Shown piece by piece: positions 55,835 through 64,000 of a stretch of 64,000 bases of DNA. The notes under the pieces were generated by a model. The model worked only from the letters and a program-made list of their open reading frames with translations. It had not been told where the DNA came from and ran no database searches. The translations under genes were made by a program, and so were the position numbers. Numbering within the stretch: position 1 is the first letter of the stretch; each line of letters begins with the position of its first letter. The DNA lies in the NCBI GenBank assembly GCA_902571005.1, contig CACGAG010000006.1, forward strand, positions 43,371-107,370, read 5' to 3'. Source of the DNA: an uncultured Pelagibacteraceae bacterium. Its GTDB lineage: Bacteria; Pseudomonadota; Alphaproteobacteria; Pelagibacterales; AG-422-B15.

Positions 55835-58505
55835 TTTTTTTTCTTGGAAATAATTTATCAAGTACTACAGCTAGAGCAGGTAACGTCGTCATCGCACATA
55901 CCATATTTATTATAAACATAAATGTAAGTAACGAGCCCATATCTGCCTGAAATTTTAGCGCAGAGAATGACCATGTAGAAACACCAATCGCCAGAGTTAT
56001 AGCCGTAAATACCACTGCAGCACCAGTGTTTGCAAATGTATGCTCGAATGCTTCTGTGATGTCTAATCCTTCTTTCATTCTCATATTGAGTCTGTTGTAT
56101 ATGTAAAATGCATAATCGACTCCGACTCCTACTGCAAGGACCATAACTGGTAAAGTAGAAACTTTTAGCCCAATTTGTGCTAGTTCCATAAAAGCATAAC
56201 CCAACATAGTTGCAAAAGTTAGAGGAACTGTGCAACATATTGTAGCTCTCCAATCTAAGTAAGTAGTGAACACTAAAATTACAATAACAATGTATACTGC
56301 AATCATCATTGGTAATTCACCTTTTTCAATAACTTCATTTGTTGCATGTTGAATGCCAACTGTGCCACTTGCCAGCCTATATTTGATTTCATCTGACTCG
56401 AATACGATATCTGTATAATCTGGATTTTTCTCAAAAAATTCTTTAAAAACTTTTTCTGATTGCTTTATATCTTTAACTCTGAAGTTTACATTTTCATCAA
56501 ATGAATCTATGTCTCTATAATAATTTCCAAGACTGCCAACCCACAAGTTTCGGCTGTTAAATCCATTTTCATAAGCAAAGTCAGTGAATTCATCATCACT
56601 AAACACAGCTGGATTTTTTAAACCTAGTACTTCTATTGGTTGCATTGTTGTACCCGAGAAGGCTGCAAAAGGAATTATATCAGTACCTTCTGTTGGTTTT
56701 TGTATCTGAACCCTCCAAGTAATTGAGTCGTCAAGGTCTCGATATTTGTCGTTATACGATTCAACAGTTTCAATGATATGACTAATAGTTGTCGCTTTAT
56801 GATCTTTTGTGAAAACATATATAGGCATAATAGAACATGCTTCATTAATAAGCCCTGTTGAAGGGTCAACAACACTTGTTGCAAAAGCTAGTGCTCTTTC
56901 ATTTCTTGGAAGATATGTCCATTTAAGGTTACCCTCTGCGTAACCACTTAAAGCTCTTTTTGCAACGCTTGATAAGGAAATTACTTTGGTAACGCCATCA
57001 ATATTTTCTAGATACCAATGAAGATTATCCTGTGCAGCCATTACATCATCAGATCTACAGGGATTGATACCAACAGCGGCCCCAACTTCAGCTATGATAA
57101 CTAATACATCTGTTGTAACGTTATATCTTTTTGTTAACTCTGTAATGTCTTGATTGTACCTTGCTTCTGCTCGAAGCTCAGGAGCACCTGCATGAAGATC
57201 TCCTACATGTCTCTCACTAGCTAAGTAAGTTGCTCCAGCGAATAATAATGCACTGAATGATAAAGTTATAACAGCAGGTCGAGGTTTAGCTAATTTGCCA
57301 AAAAATCCCATCAAATTCTGTCGATACGTAATGGCAGATTGTGCTCTAGTTGCAAAACTTTCATTATACCTTGCATAAGAAGCGGCAAGTGGAAGCATAA
57401 CTAGGTTTGTGATTATTTTGAATGCAACTCCAATTGAAGCTGTGATTGCAAGCTCTTGGATCATCCCAATTGGTAGTAAAATAAGTGTCCCGAATCCAAC
57501 TAAATCCGTAATTAATGCCATCGTACCAGGTACTAATAGTCTTGAGAACGAAGCCCTTGCAGCATACTCAGCTGATTGTCCTTCTATGACTTCTTTTGTA
57601 ATCTGATTGACTTGTTGAATTCCATGAGAAACACCGATAGCAAATACTAAGAAAGGCACTAGAATTGCAAGAGGATCTAGTCCAAAACCTAAAATTTTTA
57701 ACATTCCAAATTGCCATACTAATGATGTTAATGAGCAAACAAGGGGCAGAAAAGTTAGCGTCCAGGAGCGTGAGTACCAATAAACTGCTAATACAGTAAG
57801 CAAGAAGGCTAGAGCAAAAAATATTACAACATTGTATGCTTCACTGGCAATGTCAGATATCATTTTTGCAAAGCCAGTTATCTCAACTCTATATATTCCC
57901 TGCTCAAATTCATCTCTGATTTCTTCAATGTCTTTACCTAATTGCAAGTAATCTAATTTTTCTCCAGTTTTTCTATTAAACTCGGTTAATTCAACTTTAA
58001 TAAGAGATGAAGTAAAGTCATTTGAAACGATACTACCTACATGCCCACCTGTTAATATTCGTTCCTTAATTTTATTGATTTCATCTAATGACAATTTTTC
58101 AGGAGTTAAATCACCAGGAATGACCTCTGTACTTTCAAAGCCTTCCTCTGTAACACGCATCACTTTCACATTAGGTGTCCAAAGTGATTGCATTGAGCCT
58201 TGGTTAACCCCTGGTAAATATCTAATAGATTGATTCAACTCAAAAAGTTTACTTAAATACTCTTTATTAAAAATATCTCCTTCTGTAGTTCTTAAGGCAA
58301 CAGTAATACTATTAGTACCGCTTAAATCGGCTTGATACTCATAGTAAGTTTTAACAAACGAATGACTATTTGGTAATTGCTTATAGAAACCAGCGTCCAT
58401 TCTGATTTGGACTGCAAAGTAACCCATTATTATCGTTAACAATACAAAACTTGCAAGCACCCAAAAACGGAATCTAAAAAACCAATTTTCAATTTTTTGC
58501 AGCAT
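55824..58505 (-). CDS. MMPL/RND-family exporter
   Basis: This is a large membrane protein of 893 residues with two repeats, each a leading helix, a large extracytoplasmic loop and five clustered helices; one cluster is at about residues 225-370 and the other at about 745-885. ILVPFLVFAIGVSHGIQQVNQ in the first and VLAVGVGVDYAFYIYNRL in the second are the RND helix-4 blocks, where GVGVDYAFY keeps the Asp used for proton relay. It resembles the predicted RND exporters linked to lipid or hopanoid transport. No membrane-fusion protein is adjacent. Confidence 0.82.
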   Translation of the reverse strand: MLQKIENWFFRFRFWVLASFVLLTIIMGYFAVQIRMDAGFYKQLPNSHSFVKTYYEYQADLSGTNSITVALRTTEGDIFNKEYLSKLFELNQSIRYLPGVNQGSMQSLWTPNVKVMRVTEEGFESTEVIPGDLTPEKLSLDEINKIKERILTGGHVGSIVSNDFTSSLIKVELTEFNRKTGEKLDYLQLGKDIEEIRDEFEQGIYRVEITGFAKMISDIASEAYNVVIFFALAFLLTVLAVYWYSRSWTLTFLPLVCSLTSLVWQFGMLKILGFGLDPLAILVPFLVFAIGVSHGIQQVNQITKEVIEGQSAEYAARASFSRLLVPGTMALITDLVGFGTLILLPIGMIQELAITASIGVAFKIITNLVMLPLAASYARYNESFATRAQSAITYRQNLMGFFGKLAKPRPAVITLSFSALLFAGATYLASERHVGDLHAGAPELRAEARYNQDITELTKRYNVTTDVLVIIAEVGAAVGINPCRSDDVMAAQDNLHWYLENIDGVTKVISLSSVAKRALSGYAEGNLKWTYLPRNERALAFATSVVDPSTGLINEACSIMPIYVFTKDHKATTISHIIETVESYNDKYRDLDDSITWRVQIQKPTEGTDIIPFAAFSGTTMQPIEVLGLKNPAVFSDDEFTDFAYENGFNSRNLWVGSLGNYYRDIDSFDENVNFRVKDIKQSEKVFKEFFEKNPDYTDIVFESDEIKYRLASGTVGIQHATNEVIEKGELPMMIAVYIVIVILVFTTYLDWRATICCTVPLTFATMLGYAFMELAQIGLKVSTLPVMVLAVGVGVDYAFYIYNRLNMRMKEGLDITEAFEHTFANTGAAVVFTAITLAIGVSTWSFSALKFQADMGSLLTFMFIINMVCAMTTLPALAVVLDKLFPRKKTNS

Positions 58506-58681
58506 TTTACTATAGAGTTAATATGTGATTGGGGAAAAAATATGAGAAAATCATGGTTTTGTATACGTTTAAATTAAATTGTACAAAATATATTTCAAGT
58601 TTGCGGCTAGTAAGTTAATAATGACAAAACTTTATCGTGTATCTAAGATATTGAAATTAATAGGTATTTTATATTTAAAAA

Positions 58682-58695
58682 TGAACAAATGTTCA
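58682..58695. promoter_or_regulatory. Operator-like palindrome before the diiron-protein gene
   Basis: TGAACAAATGTTCA has 6-bp arms (TGAACA/TGTTCA) with a 2-base centre, the same core as in the operator at 9224 (TGAACAGCTGTTCA). TATAAT boxes follow at 58707-58712 and 58727-58732, the latter 6 bases before the ATG. The rest of the 233-base gap between 58505 and 58739 holds no convincing gene. Confidence 0.5.
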
Positions 58696-58738
58696 CAAAT
58701 ATATTTTATAATTTGTAAAAAATCATTATAATAAAAGT

Positions 58739-59938
58739 ATGGTTGAATTTTCACAAAGAATACAGATTGCAAAAATTATTGCTAAAGATCAAGTTTATAA
58801 GGTTCAAGAAAAATGGCAAACCTCTAAATCAGGCAAAAACTCTCTTACAAAAGATCCTGCTTATAATGCAGCAAATCCAAAACACTTTATTCCAATGATG
58901 GATGAAGATCGTTACAGTGATCGATCAGATGCTTTTGATAAAATAATTAGCGCTACACATAAACATTTTTGGGATCCCAACGATAAAAAATACATTGATT
59001 TTGACATTCCATTTGACATAGAAAATGAAAATATTGTTGACCCTGATGGACCTTTTGGGATTGAACTTCAAATTCCAAGTATTAGGGAAAAGTTGTCAAA
59101 GCATCAATTAATAAAATTAAATAATGAGAGTTTTAGATTTGTCTTATCCCAAATTCTTCATGGTGAGCAGGCTGCTCTTTCATTAAGTGCAAGTTTATGT
59201 CACGTTTTAAGAGACCCAGGTGCTCAAGAATATGCCGCTAATCAGACAAGAGAAGAAGCTAGACATGTTGCTGGTTTTACTAAATATATACAAGCAAGAT
59301 GGGGATCGCCATATAAAGTTGGGCCTACTTTGGGTAGAGTAGCCAACGAGATCGTTTCTTCTGATTTAGTTTATAAAAAGATCATTGGAATGCAAATGAT
59401 GATCGAGGGATTAGCTATGGGAGCGTTTGCCATGGCATATGAAAATACGAATGACCCAGTATTGAAAACTCTATTAAAATATACGATGAGCGATGAAGCA
59501 TTTCATCATAAATTTGGCAAAATATGGGCAGATAGGACAGTACCAAAATTAACTAATAAAGAGCATGTCAAAGTTGAAGATTGGGCTGAGAAAATATTTG
59601 TTGAACTTCTGTTTAACCTAGTTAATCCATTCGAAAAGAAACATGTATACTCTTGTGTTGGCTTAGATCATAAGTGGGTTGATCGGGAATTCCATAAATA
59701 CATAGATCAGGGTGAGGTAATCAAGGACGAGATGAAAAATCAAAACAATATTTTTAGAGTTCTCGTCAAAACACTTTTGAAGGCCCATATAATTACTGAT
59801 AGAACCAGAGCAACTTACGCAGAATTTGTCAACATGGATGAATTAAATAATGAAAGTGACACTGTAGCTGGTCAAGAAATCGCTGATCAAGGCGTAAGTG
59901 CCTTAAGTGAAATCAATCAATTAAAGAAAACTGCGTAA
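58739..59938 (+). CDS. Ferritin-like diiron carboxylate protein of unknown function
   Basis: This is a 399-residue protein whose four-helix core carries a full set of diiron ligands: E143 (HGEQAAL), E173 and H176 (EEARH), E223 (MMIEGLAMG) and E253 and H256 (DEAFHH). This four-Glu, two-His set is that of R2-like ferritin-fold oxidases, hydroxylases and desaturases. It is not ribonucleotide reductase R2, since the radical-bearing Tyr context and tail are not recognisable. There is no signal peptide. It stands alone between the RND exporter and regAB. Hydroxylase, desaturase or N-oxygenase chemistry are all possible. Confidence 0.78.
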   Translation: MVEFSQRIQIAKIIAKDQVYKVQEKWQTSKSGKNSLTKDPAYNAANPKHFIPMMDEDRYSDRSDAFDKIISATHKHFWDPNDKKYIDFDIPFDIENENIVDPDGPFGIELQIPSIREKLSKHQLIKLNNESFRFVLSQILHGEQAALSLSASLCHVLRDPGAQEYAANQTREEARHVAGFTKYIQARWGSPYKVGPTLGRVANEIVSSDLVYKKIIGMQMMIEGLAMGAFAMAYENTNDPVLKTLLKYTMSDEAFHHKFGKIWADRTVPKLTNKEHVKVEDWAEKIFVELLFNLVNPFEKKHVYSCVGLDHKWVDREFHKYIDQGEVIKDEMKNQNNIFRVLVKTLLKAHIITDRTRATYAEFVNMDELNNESDTVAGQEIADQGVSALSEINQLKKTA

Positions 59939-59942
59939 CTAA

Positions 59943-60473
59943 TTATTTCGGAGATTTTTTCTGCAATATTCTTTGTAAAGTTCGTCTGTGCATTTTTAAT
60001 CTTCTTGCGGTCTCCGAAACATTTCGGTTACACAGCTCATATACTCTAAGTATATGTTCCCACTTTACTCTATCAGCGGACATAGGGTTTTTTGGAGGTT
60101 CAGGTGTAGATGAATAAGGAGCCTTTAGCGCAGCTTCAATATCATCAGCATCCGCCGGTTTAGCAAGGTAATCACAAGCTCCTTCTTTTACAGCAGCTAC
60201 TGCAGTTGGAATATTCCCATATCCCGTGAGCATTACTATTTTACTGTCAGGTCTTTTATTGGATAAAATTGAAACAACTTCCAAGCCATTACCATCGTTT
60301 AGGCGTAAATCAATTACAGCATATTTTGGAGCATTTGTGTTAACCAATGATATAGCCTCTGAAACTGATGAAGCCCCAAAAGCTTCATAGCCTTTACGTT
60401 TCATTGCAGTAATTAACCTATTCCTAAACACATCGTCATCATCAATAATCATTAATGATTTTTCGTTATTCAT
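59943..60473 (-). CDS. regA: RegA/PrrA/ActR-type global redox response regulator
   Basis: This is a response regulator of about 176 residues. The receiver has the acidic cluster IIDDDD, phospho-acceptor D55 in AVIDLRLNDGNG and the block VMLTGYGNIPTAVAAVKEGA with LAKPADADD. The C-terminus NPMSADRVKWEHI, then NVSETARRLKMHRRTLQRIL, is the Fis-type helix-turn-helix and nearly identical to known RegA. The open frame starts at 60497, overlapping regB, but ATG 60473 has AAGAAG upstream. RegA adjusts respiration, carbon and nitrogen metabolism to redox state. Confidence 0.94.
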   Translation of the reverse strand: MNNEKSLMIIDDDDVFRNRLITAMKRKGYEAFGASSVSEAISLVNTNAPKYAVIDLRLNDGNGLEVVSILSNKRPDSKIVMLTGYGNIPTAVAAVKEGACDYLAKPADADDIEAALKAPYSSTPEPPKNPMSADRVKWEHILRVYELCNRNVSETARRLKMHRRTLQRILQKKSPK

Positions 60474-60489
60474 ATAAACTTCTTTTACA

Positions 60490-61788
60490 TTACTCATTAG
60501 ATAAATTGAGGTAATTTTTTGATAAAACTATTTTTACCAATCCTCCACCATCTTTCCTTTGAGAAAATTTAATCTCACCTTGGGACTTTGCAAGTAAGTT
60601 TTTAGAAATGAATAAACCTAAGCCAAGACCCTGTTTTTTAGCCTTATTATTATTTCTGATATACGGTTCCCCAAGAAAGGGAAATATTTCAGGTGCGAAT
60701 CCAGGACCATCATCTGCTACTTCAATAATGATATTATCTTCTTTGCTAATTAAATTGATGTCAATTTGCGAGCTTGCAAATTTAAATGCATTATCAACTA
60801 CATTAGTTATTGAATGAACTAGTTCAGCTGACCTGGGAATTGTAACATTGATATTCTCAAAATAAGGATCATTAGAAATTATAATGTTAATATTATTATT
60901 ATCATAAGAGGATGTTATTTCATTAATCAAACGAATAAAGTCTAACTGATTTATAAACTCATTATTTTTGTCATCTAAACTATTTGATCTTAATCTTTCT
61001 AATATATTACTACATCTTTTAAGCTGAGATTGTATCACATTTAAATCTTCTTTTACTTGTTCATCATTGTTATTATTGACAAGTTCTTTTGTTATTACTG
61101 AAATAGTTGATAACGGAGTACCTAGTTCGTGTACTGCTGCAGCTGTTAATCCCATCAGTGCAGAAATTTTTTCCTCATTTGAAAGAGAAAGTTGCGTTTC
61201 TTTTAGTGCCTTACGAGTTTTTCTTGAGTCATCTGCTACCCTAAAACAATAAAATGTGAGAAATATTGCTGCAATTATTAATGCCGACCATATTAAAAAT
61301 ATCTCAAAACTAGAAAATTCATTTTGACTAATACCCAATGCATCGCTCTTTAATGGATAATAAAAAAACGCAAGGAAATTAAGTGAAATAATAGCTATTA
61401 ACGTAATAACGATTATTCTTTTTAGATCGAGATAGGTTGCTGCAATAACAAGTGGCGCAAGTATTAATACAGAAAATGGATTCGTTAAACCTCCAGTTAA
61501 AAAAAGGAGGCCCACTAATTGTAGCAAATCGAATACTAGAATTAAAAAAGTTTCATTATAATTAAGTATTTTTGTTAAAGGATAAAAAATACTTACAAGA
61601 ATATTTAGTACAACGCTAAGGAGAATTAAAAATATACAGAAATATATACTAAAACTTATTTCAAAATAGAAATATGCAATTATAACAGCAAAAAACTGAC
61701 CAAATATTGCTGTCCAGTGTATAAGGTTTAAAGTTCTTAATTTTAAATTGATTTCTTCATCAAAAGATTGTTTAAGCAAGTTAGTCAA
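60490..61788 (-). CDS. regB: RegB/PrrB/ActS-type redox sensor kinase
   Basis: This membrane kinase has 432 residues and six predicted helices to about residue 182. The quinone-linked block GGLTNPFSVLILAPLVIA (99-116) is conserved, as are H220 in AVHELGTPLS and the redox-active C259 in the LKRCSNIL context. ATPase boxes are DNAFKFASS, DDGPGF and GLGLGLFISKNLL. It is co-directional with regA, whose gene follows directly, whereas in Rhodobacter the two are divergent. Confidence 0.92.
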   Translation of the reverse strand: MTNLLKQSFDEEINLKLRTLNLIHWTAIFGQFFAVIIAYFYFEISFSIYFCIFLILLSVVLNILVSIFYPLTKILNYNETFLILVFDLLQLVGLLFLTGGLTNPFSVLILAPLVIAATYLDLKRIIVITLIAIISLNFLAFFYYPLKSDALGISQNEFSSFEIFLIWSALIIAAIFLTFYCFRVADDSRKTRKALKETQLSLSNEEKISALMGLTAAAVHELGTPLSTISVITKELVNNNNDEQVKEDLNVIQSQLKRCSNILERLRSNSLDDKNNEFINQLDFIRLINEITSSYDNNNINIIISNDPYFENINVTIPRSAELVHSITNVVDNAFKFASSQIDINLISKEDNIIIEVADDGPGFAPEIFPFLGEPYIRNNNKAKKQGLGLGLFISKNLLAKSQGEIKFSQRKDGGGLVKIVLSKNYLNLSNE

Positions 61789-61854
61789 AACTTATTTCCT
61801 ATTATTAGACATGTTAATCTAATAATATTCTATATACTTTCAATCACTAAAGAC

Positions 61855-64000
<2,146 letters not shown>

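Noticed and set aside
55858..56253. A 131-codon minus-strand open frame within the RND exporter gene
   Set aside because: It is in a shifted frame of a well-conserved gene, with a Cys/Tyr/Ser-rich sequence that resembles no protein family.
58684..58693. GAAC-N4-GTTC as a Gram-positive-type SOS box
   Set aside because: The umuD operator in the same window is the alphaproteobacterial GTTC-N7-GTTC form, so this is more likely a TetR-family site.
58621..58731. A 36-codon plus-strand frame upstream of the diiron-protein gene
   Set aside because: It spans the palindrome and promoter elements, has no ribosome site and is lysine/isoleucine-rich as random AT DNA would be.

Overview
The window is an AT-rich, tightly packed bacterial chromosome segment that looks like a streamlined marine alphaproteobacterium. 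The placement rests on several things: a RegB/RegA redox two-component pair, ChvG/ChvI-like kinase and regulator beside ATP-dependent pckA, a tsaE-amgK-murU run, a zf-CHCC small protein next to polA, and an SOS operator of the alphaproteobacterial GTTC-N7-GTTC type in front of umuD. Genes mostly abut or overlap by 1-11 bases, and several stop codons sit inside terminator stems. I see no rRNA, tRNA, CRISPR array, insertion sequence or prophage. The species cannot be named from the sequence alone.

Region 1 (1-19.4 kb) is a catabolic island for nitrogenous compounds, probably methylated or quaternary amines and polyamines. It has a partial amidase, a Tat-exported PotD-like binding protein, and a six-gene operon (9206 to 2371, minus strand): class III aminotransferase, Rieske oxygenase, FAD-dependent amine oxidase, and PotB/PotC/PotA transporter parts. 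A second minus-strand operon (13615 to 9274) has two CrtI-like FAD oxidoreductases and a GcvT-like folate enzyme. Between them lies evidence for shared control: an 18-bp inverted repeat of the same geometry overlaps the -35 box of both promoters, and a TetR/BetI-like regulator is divergent from the second operon. An MFS transporter and a GNAT enzyme follow the regulator. A SpuC-like aminotransferase, glutaryl-CoA dehydrogenase and a PuuD-like gamma-glutamyl hydrolase follow, and point to diamine breakdown, possibly of a C5 diamine.

Region 2 (19.4-33 kb) holds a LysE exporter, pdxA, a lytic transglycosylase lipoprotein, a complete Liv-type ABC transporter with a convergent binding lipoprotein, hydrolases, umuDC with its SOS box, and an ammonium transporter.

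Region 3 (33-41.7 kb) holds a poorly characterised envelope cluster: a DUF3604 protein with a 54-residue membrane protein behind it, divergent from a degenerate PpiC-like protein and a HupE/UreJ-like membrane protein. DUF3429 and an alkylsulfatase-like lipoprotein follow, then EamA, YciB and HspQ.

Region 4 (41.7-64 kb) is mostly housekeeping: DsbA-like protein, MurU, AmgK, TsaE, AhcY, ChvG/ChvI, PckA, an MFS carrier, a nucleotidyltransferase-cupin fusion, PolA, a zf-CHCC protein, an ABC ATPase without a permease, an MMPL/RND exporter, a diiron ferritin-like protein, RegA/RegB, a YgjP-like metallopeptidase and the C-terminal part of GyrB, which runs off the right edge.
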